From contig CAISJI010000185.1 in assembly GCA_903885565.1 (NCBI GenBank), positions 1-62,556 of the forward strand: a stretch of 62,556 bases of DNA. The letters run 5' to 3'. The notes beneath the pieces were generated by a model that saw nothing but the letters and a program-made list of their open reading frames with translations, searched no databases and had not been told where the DNA came from. Shown here one piece after another: positions 35,146-43,846 of the stretch (positions within the stretch are counted from its first letter, which is position 1; every line of letters begins with the position of its first letter). A program made the position numbers and the translations under genes. The DNA is from an uncultured Planctomycetaceae bacterium (lineage in GTDB: Bacteria; Planctomycetota; Planctomycetia; Pirellulales; UBA1268).

Positions 35146-36786
35146 ATGACCCCATCTCCTGCAGGCCGACCAACTCTCCGTTCCAAGCGTCCCTGGCAGC
35201 GGCTGGACGAACTGCTGCGGCTGGAGCGGACTGATTTGGTTGCGCTCCTGGCGTTTGCCCTCGGAGTGGGAGTGTTGTCGATCGTGGTGCCGGCATCGAT
35301 CGAGGCGCTGGTCAACACGGTTGCCTTCGGTGTGCTGCTCTGGCCGGTGGTCGTGCTGTCGCTTGTCATGCTCGGCTTTCTGGTCGTGGCCGCCGTGTTG
35401 CGGGCCCTGCAGGTCGTGGTGGCCGAGTGTCTGCAGAGGAGGCTGTTTGTGCGGACGGCGGCCGCATTTGCCACCCATTTTGCCCGTGCCGAGATGGAGG
35501 CCTTCGATGGCCACAACCCCACCGACATTGTCAATCGATTCTTTGAGGTATCGACGGTGCAGAAGGCGGCGACGACGCTGCTCGTGGACGGCGTCGGTGT
35601 TGTGATGATCACCGTCGTTGGTCTGATCGTGCTGGCCTTCTACCATCCCTACCTGCTGACATTCGCGGCTGTCATGGTGGTGATGGTCGCCTTTCTGCTG
35701 GTGGTGTTGGGGATCGGCGGTGTGCGGACGAGCATCGACGAGAGCTATGCGAAATTCGACATGGCTGCCTGGCTGGAGGAGATTGCCAAGTGTCCACACA
35801 CCTTCCGCTTCGGTCGCGGCGGGGCCCTTGCCCTCGACCGTGCCGATCACCTCGCTGGTGCCTATGTGGCGGCCCGCAAGCGGCACTTTCGCGTCGTTTG
35901 GCGGCAGACGCTCTTTGCGCTCCTGCTCGAGGCTGTGGGGAGCACTGTTGTGCTGGGGCTGGGGGGCTGGCTGGTGATCAACCGCCAGCTGACGCTCGGC
36001 CAGCTCGTGGCCGGTGAGCTGATCGTCACGCTGGTGCTCGCGGCCCTGTCGAAGGTCGGCAAATACATCGAGAACTTCTACGACCTGCAGGCCGCCCTCG
36101 ACAAACTCGGCGTGCTCGATCAGCTACCGCTGGAACCTGTGGGAGGGGAGATGCTGCCGGCGAAATCAGGCCCGCTGGGCGTGGTGGCGGAGGTGATCCG
36201 CGACGATCGCCGACCGCAGCGGCTGGAGGCCCGGCCCGGAGAACGCATCGCCATTTATGGTCCGTCGGGCAGTGGCAAAACCTTCCTGTTGGAGATGCTG
36301 GGATTGCTCCGGGTGCCCCGGGCCGGCCTGCTCGAATTCGACGGAATCGACGCCCGCTCGCTCGACCGGGCCGCCACCCGGCTGCTGGTGGCCTATGTGG
36401 GGCGGTCTGAAACATTCGCCGACACCGTGGCCGAAAATGTGCGGGTCGGCCGCGAGGAAATGTCGGCAGCCGACATTCGCCGCGCGTTGGAAATGGTAGG
36501 TCTTGCCGACCGGGTGGCCCGGCTGCCGCAGGGAGTCTCGACGCCGCTGGCGTCCGACGGCATGCCGCTGTCATCCAACGAAATCTCCCGGCTTTCGCTC
36601 GCCAGGGCGCTGGTGGGGAAACCGCGGCTGCTCCTCGTGGATGGCCTGCTCGACGGGCTCGACATCGGCAGTTGCCCGGAATTGGTGGCATCGATCCTCG
36701 ACCGAGATGCCCCGTGGACCCTCGTGATCGTGACGGCGCGGGACGACATCAAAAACCAGTGCGAACGCGCCGTGGAGTGGGTATGA
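35146..36786 (+). CDS. ABC transporter permease-ATPase (type I secretion-like) with degenerate ATPase
   Basis: A 546-residue half-transporter. Five or six hydrophobic segments (ALLAFALGVGVLSIVVPASI, VVLSLVMLGFLVVAAVLRAL, VVMITVVGLIVLAF, LTFAAVMVVMVAFLLVVLGI, VGSTVVLGLGGWLVI) form the exporter membrane domain. The nucleotide-binding domain has an intact Walker A, YGPSGSGKTFLL (about residue 372). The signature LSGGQ is LSSNE, Walker B reads LLLVDGLLDGLD with Gly in place of the catalytic Glu, and the H-loop His is Arg (VIVTARDD). The frame is open to 35014, but a repeat lies in that part; ATG 35146 is chosen without a strong ribosome site. The stop overlaps the HlyD-like start (ATGA). Confidence 0.82.
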   Translation: MTPSPAGRPTLRSKRPWQRLDELLRLERTDLVALLAFALGVGVLSIVVPASIEALVNTVAFGVLLWPVVVLSLVMLGFLVVAAVLRALQVVVAECLQRRLFVRTAAAFATHFARAEMEAFDGHNPTDIVNRFFEVSTVQKAATTLLVDGVGVVMITVVGLIVLAFYHPYLLTFAAVMVVMVAFLLVVLGIGGVRTSIDESYAKFDMAAWLEEIAKCPHTFRFGRGGALALDRADHLAGAYVAARKRHFRVVWRQTLFALLLEAVGSTVVLGLGGWLVINRQLTLGQLVAGELIVTLVLAALSKVGKYIENFYDLQAALDKLGVLDQLPLEPVGGEMLPAKSGPLGVVAEVIRDDRRPQRLEARPGERIAIYGPSGSGKTFLLEMLGLLRVPRAGLLEFDGIDARSLDRAATRLLVAYVGRSETFADTVAENVRVGREEMSAADIRRALEMVGLADRVARLPQGVSTPLASDGMPLSSNEISRLSLARALVGKPRLLLVDGLLDGLDIGSCPELVASILDRDAPWTLVIVTARDDIKNQCERAVEWV

Positions 36787-38180
36787 GTGGCAAACGGCCG
36801 TTTCAAGACAGTTCGGTGCCGGGGGTAGCGGCGCTGGCCAGCGCCGCCACCCCCCGGGCGGTCCGCATCCTGGCGCGCCTGGTTCTCCTGTCTTTCCTGG
36901 CCGCCCCATTTGCCTTGGCCCTCGTGCCTTGGCAGCAGACCGTGCAGGGGCAGGGAAAGATCGTCGCCTATGCACCCGTCGAGCGGATGCAGGTGCTCAC
37001 GGCGCGTATTTCTGGCCAAATTCGCCGCTGGCACGTGGTTGAGGGAACCCGCGTCAAGTTGAACGATCCGGTGGTCGATATCGAAGATAACGATCCTGAG
37101 CTTGCCGCAAGATTGGAGGCGCAGCGAGGTTTCCTCGTCGAGCGTCTCGAGGCCGCGGGGCTCGAGGTGGCGGAGTTGAAGGCCGCCGCGAACGCCCAAG
37201 AAGCGGCTCGGGATGCGGCGATTGGAGCAGCGGAGGCTAACCGTGAGGCGGCTCGCAAGGCGATCGAGGTGGCGGAGCAGGCCGGCGCAAATGCGAAGTT
37301 TGCCCAGGGCTTCGAGCACAACCGCTATAAGATGTTCGAAGAACTCTTCAACAACCCGCAGTTCGGCGGGCTCGAGAGCCGGCTGTCGCGCGACGAAGCC
37401 CAGATGCGGTCCGATCGGGCCACCACCGACAGCGACAAGGCCACCGCCGAGATCGAGCGGGCCCGGGCAGGGCTGCTCACTCAGGAGGCGCTTCTCCTGC
37501 AGGCGGATGCCGCCGGCCTGTCGGCGATCGCGGTGGCCCGCAGCAACCTGCGGAAGAGCGAACAGAATCTCTTTTCCGTGGAACGGGAGATCCAGGATAT
37601 CGACAACCGCATCGAGCGCTTCAAGGCGCGGCTGGTCGTTGCCCCCTGCGATGGTGTCGTGTTCCGCATCGAAGCCAGCATTGGCCAGGGAGGGCAGTTC
37701 GTGAAGGAAGGGGATGACCTCTGCACCATCGTGCCCGACACCAGCGATCGCGTGGTCGAACTGCTGCTCGATGGCGTCGATGCGCCGCTGGTGCTTGCCT
37801 ACGCGGAGCGGACCGGCCATCTGCCCCATGTGCGACTGCAGTTTGAGGGCTGGCCGGCAGTGCAATTTTCCGGCTGGCCGGAGCTGGCCATCGGCACGTT
37901 TGGCGGGCGGATTCGGCAGGTCGATGCCGCCAGCAGCGGCGGCGGAAAATTTCGAGTGCTCGTCGAGCCGGAGCAGCGACTGGCCGGCGATCCCTGGCCC
38001 GATGCGCAGTTTTTGCGGCAGGGCAATCAGGCAATCGGCTGGGTGTTTCTCAACCGGGTGCCGCTGGGCTACGAGATCTGGCGGAGGCTCAACGGCTTTC
38101 CGCCGGTGCTTGCGCCCGCAGGAAAACAGCAGGATGGCGGCAAGGAGGGCTCGAAGCCTCCCAAGATCAAAGTTGGCTGA
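36783..38180 (+). CDS. HlyD-type membrane fusion protein
   Basis: A 465-residue periplasmic adaptor. One membrane helix (LARLVLLSFLAAPFALALVP, about residue 30-50) precedes a lipoyl-like half, GQGKIVAYAPVERMQVLTAR and ISGQIRRWHVVEGTRV, then a long Ala/Glu/Arg-rich coiled coil (about residue 110-270) and the second lipoyl half, VVAPCDGVVFRIEASIGQGG and VKEGDDLCTIVPD. The C-terminal beta-barrel domain follows. It would bridge the ABC protein in the inner membrane with the TolC-like channel. ATG 36783 overlaps the ABC stop, and the TolC-like gene follows after 115 bases. The C-terminal tail (KQQDGGKEGSKPPKIKVG) is basic and extended. Confidence 0.88.
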   Translation: MSGKRPFQDSSVPGVAALASAATPRAVRILARLVLLSFLAAPFALALVPWQQTVQGQGKIVAYAPVERMQVLTARISGQIRRWHVVEGTRVKLNDPVVDIEDNDPELAARLEAQRGFLVERLEAAGLEVAELKAAANAQEAARDAAIGAAEANREAARKAIEVAEQAGANAKFAQGFEHNRYKMFEELFNNPQFGGLESRLSRDEAQMRSDRATTDSDKATAEIERARAGLLTQEALLLQADAAGLSAIAVARSNLRKSEQNLFSVEREIQDIDNRIERFKARLVVAPCDGVVFRIEASIGQGGQFVKEGDDLCTIVPDTSDRVVELLLDGVDAPLVLAYAERTGHLPHVRLQFEGWPAVQFSGWPELAIGTFGGRIRQVDAASSGGGKFRVLVEPEQRLAGDPWPDAQFLRQGNQAIGWVFLNRVPLGYEIWRRLNGFPPVLAPAGKQQDGGKEGSKPPKIKVG

Positions 38181-38295
38181 TGGTTCGTGGATGCAGGATG
38201 CGCGACGGGAACTGTGAGTCGGTAGGCGGAGCGACCAGAGATGCTGATGGTAGTGTGCTCTCGGTCGAGTGGCGAGTCGGCAGACAGGATCAGCG

Positions 38296-40155
38296 ATGTC
38301 ACGGAAGCGGCTGAAAACTGACGCTGTCGGAGGCTGTGTGTGGCTCAAACGCACCGCGTGGGCGGTCGTTTCGCTCTTGGCTGGGCCGGGGCTCTGGATC
38401 GTGTCGGCTGCGGCGGGGGAGCCGGCGCGGTTCATTCCCGCTCCCCACGCGGCGCCGATGCAATCGCCATCCCACGATGCCCTCGGCTTGGGAACGATTC
38501 TGCCGCAGTCGTTCCTGCAGGTGGCCGATGCTCCGCTGGAGGTTGAGGCGGCCGGCCCGGCTGAACTGTTGCCGCCACCCGCAGTGCCGCTCAACCCAAT
38601 TCGACCGGGACCAGTTCTTCCAGACCCAGTTCTCCAAGACCCGGCTGCGCCCAGCACAGTGCCCCCCGCCGCCGGCCGGAGCCACTCGCCGGCAGGCCTG
38701 GCTCCTTCCAAGCCCTCAATATCGCCGCAGGTGCCGGGGCTGGCGCTCGACGACCGGCCGGAGGCGCTTGCGCTTGATGATGTGCTGCGCAGCGTGCTGC
38801 TGAGCTACCCGCTGTTGCAGGCGGTCGAACGGGAACGGGGCATCGCCGCCGGGAGACTCACGACCGCCATGGGGGCCTTCGACACCAAGGTGACGGCGGC
38901 AGGGCAGTCGCTGGCACCCGGCACCTACGAAAACAATCGGTCCGACTTCGGGGTGTCGCAGCAGTTTATGACCGGTGGTATCAGCGCCTTTGGGGGATTC
39001 CGCACCGGGTTTGGCGATTTCCCCATCTACAACCTGGGGCAGAAGACGGCCGACGCCGGGGAGTGGCGGGGAGGGCTCAACATCCCACTGGCCCGCGACC
39101 GTGAGATCGATCGGGCCCGGGCTTCGCGGTCACAGGCGGCCCTCGATCTCTCTCTGGCAGAACCGACGATCGAACGCAGCCGGCTCGACTTTATGAAAGC
39201 GGCGGCCAGAACCTACTGGAACTGGCAGGGCAGCGGCGAGCGATACGCTGCCACTGAGCGGCTCCTCGAGCTCGCCGTGGAACGCGACAGGCAGCTTGTG
39301 CTCAAGGTTGACAGCGGGATCGTGGCCAACATCGAACGCGTCGACAACCAGCAGAATATTGCCCTGCGGAACGGTCTGATCGTGCAGGCCGACCGGGCCG
39401 TGCAGCAGTCGTCCATCGAACTTTCCCTCTTCCATCGTGATGAGAGCGGCCGGCCGCTGCTGGCCCGCCGCAGACGGATGCGGCCGCTGCCTGAGCCTGC
39501 AGAGCCGACGATCGAGATTTACCAGCGGTCGATAGCCCGGGCATCCTCCGCGCGGCCGGAGTTTCAGCGGCTGGCGCTCCAGCGGGAAAAGCTGCTGGTG
39601 GAACGGAAGCTCGCCGTCAACCAGACGCTCCCCGGCATCGATGGGCAGCTCACTGGCAATCAGGATGCCGGATACGGCAGGAGCCCGCTCTCCGGAGTCA
39701 ATGGCCTCGATCGCCAGGTGCTGCAGGCGGCGCTTGTGTTTCAGATGCCGGTGCAGCGCCGCGATGCATTCGGCAAGCTGCAAACACTCGAAGCCCAGCT
39801 CACGCAGGTCAATCGGCAGCTGAGCTTTGCCGAGGATCAGGTGCGGGCCGAGGTGCAGGATGCCTTTTCGCTTCTGGAGCGGGCCTATGAGTTTCATGAG
39901 CAGGCGAAACATCGGCTCGAGCTGGCGCGGATGGTGGCGCTTGCCGAGCGGGAGCAGTTGCGGCTCGGCCGCAGCGATGTGCTGCGGGTGACGCTCCGCG
40001 AGCAGGCCAAATTTGAAGCCGATATGGCCGAGATCACCGCCCGTCAGGAGTATTGGCGGGCCGAGAGCGATCTGCGGGCTGCCGACACCTCCATCGGCCT
40101 CGATCTGCCTTCCATGCAGCTTCCGGAATCAACGGGCAGCCAACGGCCAGACTGA
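38296..40155 (+). CDS. TolC-family outer membrane channel
   Basis: A 619-residue protein starting MSRKRLKTDAVGG with a signal peptide (TAWAVVSLLAGPGLWIVSAA). A Pro-rich linker of about 90 residues precedes the first OEP repeat: LALDDVLRSVLLSYPLLQAV, RGIAAGRLTTAMGAFDTKV. Long helices with Glu/Arg/Gln heptads (ALDLSLAEPTIERSRLDFMK, ARTYWNWQGSGERYAATERL, DRQLVLKVDSGIVANIERVD) and the second repeat (EFQRLALQREKLLVERKLAV to ELARMVALAEREQLRLGRSD) follow. This is the usual TolC two-fold layout with longer linkers. It completes the ABC-HlyD-TolC set. A Leu-rich membrane region is absent, as expected of a beta-barrel. Confidence 0.86.
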   Translation: MSRKRLKTDAVGGCVWLKRTAWAVVSLLAGPGLWIVSAAAGEPARFIPAPHAAPMQSPSHDALGLGTILPQSFLQVADAPLEVEAAGPAELLPPPAVPLNPIRPGPVLPDPVLQDPAAPSTVPPAAGRSHSPAGLAPSKPSISPQVPGLALDDRPEALALDDVLRSVLLSYPLLQAVERERGIAAGRLTTAMGAFDTKVTAAGQSLAPGTYENNRSDFGVSQQFMTGGISAFGGFRTGFGDFPIYNLGQKTADAGEWRGGLNIPLARDREIDRARASRSQAALDLSLAEPTIERSRLDFMKAAARTYWNWQGSGERYAATERLLELAVERDRQLVLKVDSGIVANIERVDNQQNIALRNGLIVQADRAVQQSSIELSLFHRDESGRPLLARRRRMRPLPEPAEPTIEIYQRSIARASSARPEFQRLALQREKLLVERKLAVNQTLPGIDGQLTGNQDAGYGRSPLSGVNGLDRQVLQAALVFQMPVQRRDAFGKLQTLEAQLTQVNRQLSFAEDQVRAEVQDAFSLLERAYEFHEQAKHRLELARMVALAEREQLRLGRSDVLRVTLREQAKFEADMAEITARQEYWRAESDLRAADTSIGLDLPSMQLPESTGSQRPD

Positions 40156-40228
40156 GCCACTCGTGCCGCCGCTTCAGCCGCGCGGGATTTCCTGTCTTCA
40201 ACCCAAAAACGAAATCCTTGAGCTCACT

Positions 40229-40780
40229 CTAGCTCACTCGCTCAAGCACCAGCTTCCGCACCGCCTGAAAGTGCTCATGCTCCGCCGAGCGGCACCATTC
40301 AAAGAGCACCGCCTCGCTGGTGGTGAGCGTGGCGCCGGCCGATTCGAGCCGGCGGAGAGCGATGTCATGATCGAGCTGGTGGCGCGCGGTGACGGCATCG
40401 ACCACGATGAAAACGGCCATTCCCGTCGCGAGCAGATCGAGCGCCGTCTGCGCGATGCAGACGTGGGTTTCCAGACCGCAGAGCACCGCCGCCGACACGC
40501 CGGTTTCGAAAGCCACCGCTGCGGCAAAGCCGGGGGCCCCGCAGCAACTGAACGACATCTTGCTTTCGGCCGGTGGCAACAGGGCTGCCAGTGGAGCCGG
40601 CGTCGGCCCCAGGCCCTTGGGATACTGCTCGGTGAGGATGCTCCGCACCCCCAAGAGCTTCGCAGCGGTCGCCAATCGCTCCGCCCGGCCCACCACGACG
40701 GCGGCAGGGGGCATCGCGGCGAGCAGGCGTTCTTGGATATCGATCACGCACAGCAGCGTGGAGGCGGGAGTCATGCGCAT
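40229..40780 (-). CDS. Isochorismatase-family cysteine hydrolase
   Basis: A 183-residue protein starting MRMTPASTLLCVIDIQERLL. Asp of CVIDIQERL (about residue 14), Lys of TEQYPKGLGP (about 52) and Cys of CGLETHVCIAQTALDL (about 108) make the family's catalytic triad. The sequence GLETHVCxxQTA is that of the YcaC-like/isochorismatase-domain hydrolases. The natural substrate is unknown; nearby genes give no hint. Two ATG codons lie at 40780 and 40774; either is possible. The gene is convergent with the TolC-like gene. Confidence 0.86.
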   Translation of the reverse strand: MRMTPASTLLCVIDIQERLLAAMPPAAVVVGRAERLATAAKLLGVRSILTEQYPKGLGPTPAPLAALLPPAESKMSFSCCGAPGFAAAVAFETGVSAAVLCGLETHVCIAQTALDLLATGMAVFIVVDAVTARHQLDHDIALRRLESAGATLTTSEAVLFEWCRSAEHEHFQAVRKLVLERVS

Positions 40781-40842
40781 AGAAAAATGCCCTGAGGGGA
40801 TAGCCACCGGCGGAACCAAGGGTCAAGATAAGAGGTGACCAT

Positions 40843-40942
40843 AAAAGGTGCCAACCACCAAAATTGGCCAAGATAGGCGACGTGCGGTGTAGTGTTGCCT
40901 GGATTTTTCTGGCTACCCCAGATTTGGTGGCCGGCACCTTTT
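40843..40942. mobile_element. MITE-like palindromic element
   Basis: AAAAGGTGCCAACCACCAAA (40843-40862) and TTTGGTGGCCGGCACCTTTT (40923-40942) are 20-base terminal inverted repeats with 18 matches. They enclose 60 bases without coding potential. No transposase is adjacent. The element lies just upstream of the E2-like acyltransferase start. Confidence 0.55.
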
Positions 40943-40965
40943 CCTTTGTTTCGGTGGAGAGGCTG

Positions 40966-41766
40966 ATGGCTGAGAAGGGGCTCAAGATCACGGTGCGGCC
41001 GCTCGATGGCCAGCGATTGCTGGTGGGCGACATCGTGCGCCTCTCGCGGCATGTGCCGATCTTCCCGGTCGAGCGGATGATGGAATTGGCTGATGTGGAG
41101 CGGCTGCGGAAGGGGGCGCGGCAGCGCATTGGCTGGGCGGCCCTGTTCATGAAGGCCTATGGGCTGGTGGCTCGCGAGCGGCCCGCCCTGCGCAGCTGGT
41201 TTTTGCCCTGGCGGATCTTTCGCCCCTTGCGCCGACCGGCATGGGCCACCAGCCCCGAGAGCGTCGCCTCGCTGGCGATCAGCCGGCCCCGGCCCCCCGA
41301 CTCCCCGCCCGATCTGCTGGCTCTGGACCCTGAGGCGATCTACTGGGCCCGGATCCGCTCCCCCGATGCCCGCCCGCTGCTGGAACTGCAGGCGGAAATC
41401 CTTCGCTACTCGACCGCTCCGCTGGAGGAGGTGTTTGCCCGGCAGTTGCAACTCCAGCGGGTGCCGCGGTTGCTGCGGCGGATCATCCTGCGCTGGAACG
41501 CCCGCTCGCCGGCCCCCAAGCGGGCCCTGCGTGTGGGCACGTTCAGCCTGTCGTCGCTGGCCGGCGAAGGCTCTGCCAATCGCATGCATCCGACGTTTCT
41601 CACCACCAGCCTCACCTACACCCCGCTCGATGATCTTGGCCGGATGAATGTCACGCTGCTGGCCGACCATCGCCTGCTCGACGGCGTGCCGGTGGCCCGG
41701 GCATTGGCTGCCTTGGAAGACACCCTGCGCGGGCCGATCGCCGCGGAGTTGTCGGGGCTGGGGTAG
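40966..41766 (+). CDS. Stand-alone 2-oxoacid dehydrogenase E2-type acyltransferase domain
   Basis: A 266-residue protein starting MAEKGLKITVRPLDGQRLLV. The C-terminal FLTTSLTYTPLDDLGRMNVT and LLADHRLLDGVPVARALAAL correspond to the CAT/E2 fold with the catalytic DHRxxDG (His about 230). The middle region (GWAALFMKAYGLVARERPAL) also follows E2 proteins. There is no lipoyl or E3-binding domain, so it is not a dehydrogenase subunit in the normal sense; free-standing E2-like acyltransferases of unknown substrate occur in several phyla. ATG 40966 has GGAGAGG close upstream; the frame upstream to 40864 runs through the MITE-like palindrome. Confidence 0.75.
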   Translation: MAEKGLKITVRPLDGQRLLVGDIVRLSRHVPIFPVERMMELADVERLRKGARQRIGWAALFMKAYGLVARERPALRSWFLPWRIFRPLRRPAWATSPESVASLAISRPRPPDSPPDLLALDPEAIYWARIRSPDARPLLELQAEILRYSTAPLEEVFARQLQLQRVPRLLRRIILRWNARSPAPKRALRVGTFSLSSLAGEGSANRMHPTFLTTSLTYTPLDDLGRMNVTLLADHRLLDGVPVARALAALEDTLRGPIAAELSGLG

Positions 41767-41805
41767 CCGGCAGCAACCGCTGCTCTCGCTGGGAGCCTGC
41801 TCAGG

Positions 41806-42459
41806 TCAGCCGGGTTGGTCTTCGAATTCCAGGTTGAAGGAGACGATGATGCGATCGGCGCCTGACTGATTGGGCAGGCTTGAATGGGGGAGCCAAGCGG
41901 GAAAAATGACCATTTTCCCCGTGACTGCCTCTTCGATGTGCTTGGTGGGAGTGGAAGGAAACGAGCGCGGGTCGGGGTGCATGTGCATCGTTCTGGCGAC
42001 CCAGTTGGGATCCTGAAACTCGATCCCGCCGCAGCCCTCCTCAGCCAGAGCGTAGTACACGCCGCTCAAGATTGCATTGGGGTGGGTGTGGATTGGAATG
42101 AAAGCCCCCTGCGGATAGACCGTCGTCCACATCCCTCCGAAGCGCAGTTGCCGGCCCGCATGATCGACCGTGGCCAGCATGGTGTGGGCAAGTTGCTGGA
42201 TGAATTGACCGGCGCTGGCCCACTCCGGACGCCTGAACAGACCTGCATGGGTGCCGAAGGAGGTCACGCCCTCCTGGTCAAAATCGCTCCGGTCAGATGA
42301 TCTCTTCTGCTCGTTCCAGGCGCTGGAAACCAGGAGTGCCTCCTTGGCGTTGGCCTTGAACTGATATGCCAAGTCACAAATCTCGCGAGCCATCTGCCTG
42401 TCGTCGCTCTGGCCAACAAGAATCGGCGTGGCGAACAGCGATTTGAGAAACGCGCTCAT
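41806..42459 (-). CDS. Putative 2-oxoglutarate/Fe(II)-dependent dioxygenase
   Basis: A 217-residue protein starting MSAFLKSLFATPILVGQSDD. FIPIHTHPNAILSGVYYALA and IEFQDPNW, then GKMVIFPAWLPHSSLPNQ and RIIVSFNLEF match the 2OG-FeII_Oxy_5 type: the His pair region, the strand before the distal His (WLPHSS) and the Arg for 2-oxoglutarate. The usual HxD reads HTH. Such proteins hydroxylate unknown targets and are often phage or polysaccharide associated. It is the first of three different Fe(II)-oxygenase families within 8 kb. The neighbour on the same strand is a GT1 gene. Confidence 0.78.
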   Translation of the reverse strand: MSAFLKSLFATPILVGQSDDRQMAREICDLAYQFKANAKEALLVSSAWNEQKRSSDRSDFDQEGVTSFGTHAGLFRRPEWASAGQFIQQLAHTMLATVDHAGRQLRFGGMWTTVYPQGAFIPIHTHPNAILSGVYYALAEEGCGGIEFQDPNWVARTMHMHPDPRSFPSTPTKHIEEAVTGKMVIFPAWLPHSSLPNQSGADRIIVSFNLEFEDQPG

Positions 42460-42616
42460 GATGATTCCTGGAAGAGGCTCTGAGGCTGCGCAGCGGGGGC
42501 GGGCACGCCCCGCCGCCATGGTCACGGTAAGCTACTTCAGGTCGCTCTCGTTCTCAATGCGCTATGGGACGCTCTCCTCGAAAGAGAACGATCTCTGTTC
42601 AGTCGGCCAAAATTGG

Positions 42617-43786
42617 CTACCTCGCCTCCTGCAGTCGCTGCAGCATGTCGATGGCGTGGTCGGGGCCGGGCAGGGCGGCCGACTCATTCCTCAGGCGGTC
42701 GGCGGCCAGCCGGAAACTGGGCTGCGTCAACACGTTAATCGCCGCCTCTCGGATGGCTTCCGCGCTGGCCGTGAGTGGATCGAGTGCCAGACCCACGCCG
42801 AGATCTTCGCACCGCCGCGCGTTGTGCGGTTGATCGGCAGCACGCGGGAGCAGCACCATCGGCACCCCATAGGCCAGCGCGCCGATCACAGTGCCGGAGC
42901 CGGCATGCGAGACGACCAGACTGCAGCGGGGCAGAACCAGTGTTTGGGGAATATAGCGCTCCACCCGCACGGTGGCCGGTTGCGGGCCAAGCTGGGCGGG
43001 ATCGCGCTGGTGGCCGACGGTGACGATCAACTCGATCGGCAGTTCCCGCAGCCCCGCTATCATCCGCTCGAAGAGATCGCCGCAGGTGAGATTGTCGACG
43101 GTGCCGAGTGTGCAATAGACGATCGGCACGGCGGGGCGGTCTGGACTTTTGAATGGACTTCGGTCTGGCTCAGCGAGGCCGGGAGGGCGATCGAGGGCGG
43201 CAGGGCGGATGGCATGGCCGGTGGCCGGGAGCGGGCAGGCGGGATCGCGGTATCGAGGCGGACAGGGGGAGAGCACCAGATACTGGCTGAGCATGGAGAG
43301 CGTGGGATCGGGGAGCAGGCCATGCTCGGCCCGTAGGGCGTTGAGGGGATCGGCAATGAGATCGTGGCGGGTAAAGGTTCCGGCGGCGATGACGAGCACC
43401 GAAGCGTAGGGGAGCCCGACACGCTCCGCCGCCACCATGGCACCGAAATCGAGTTCCTCGCACACGAGCAGATCGGGGTGCCAGTGGGCGCACACCTCCA
43501 GCACATCCACACAGCGGAAGCGGGCCATCCAGCCGGCAAACCCCGCGCGGAGAATCCGTTCCTCCCGGGCTGCGGGGCTCTCGCCCGGCCGGTCGATCCA
43601 GGGGGGCGTGGGGTGGCTTGCGGGACCGTTGACGATTGCCGTAAAGCCGGCGTCTGCCACGGCTGGCGCCATGCCGTGTGGGCACGAAAAAGCGACAGCG
43701 TGACCCCTCCCTGCTGCTGCGCGGGCGATGGGCACAAGGGGCTCGAAATGCCCACTTCCCCCGACAAAAGTGAAGAGAACTCGCAG
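42617..43786 (-). CDS. GT1 (UGT/MGT-type) glycosyltransferase, likely CTG start
   Basis: A GT-B fold protein of about 389 residues. The N-terminal VLFTFVGGSGHFEPLVPIAR is the usual first strand with GHxxPxxxIA; the C-terminal half has VYCTLGTVDNL, VERYIPQTLVLPRCSLVVSH and AGSGTVIGALAYGVPMVLLP, with RAADQPHNARRCEDLGVGLA, the UDP-sugar and glycan motifs of macrolide and sterol glycosyltransferases. The first ATG or GTG in frame (GTG 43735) would cut off the first strand. A CTG at 43786 stands 6 bases after AAAGGAA and gives the normal family N-terminus. The acceptor is probably a lipid or small molecule; unknown. Confidence 0.85.
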   Translation of the reverse strand: MRVLFTFVGGSGHFEPLVPIARAAAGRGHAVAFSCPHGMAPAVADAGFTAIVNGPASHPTPPWIDRPGESPAAREERILRAGFAGWMARFRCVDVLEVCAHWHPDLLVCEELDFGAMVAAERVGLPYASVLVIAAGTFTRHDLIADPLNALRAEHGLLPDPTLSMLSQYLVLSPCPPRYRDPACPLPATGHAIRPAALDRPPGLAEPDRSPFKSPDRPAVPIVYCTLGTVDNLTCGDLFERMIAGLRELPIELIVTVGHQRDPAQLGPQPATVRVERYIPQTLVLPRCSLVVSHAGSGTVIGALAYGVPMVLLPRAADQPHNARRCEDLGVGLALDPLTASAEAIREAAINVLTQPSFRLAADRLRNESAALPGPDHAIDMLQRLQEAR

Positions 43787-43846
43787 GGCTGATTCCTTTC
43801 GTGGCTGCCGCTGGAGATTCTCTGGGCTCCGGTGAGGGCCGTGCGC

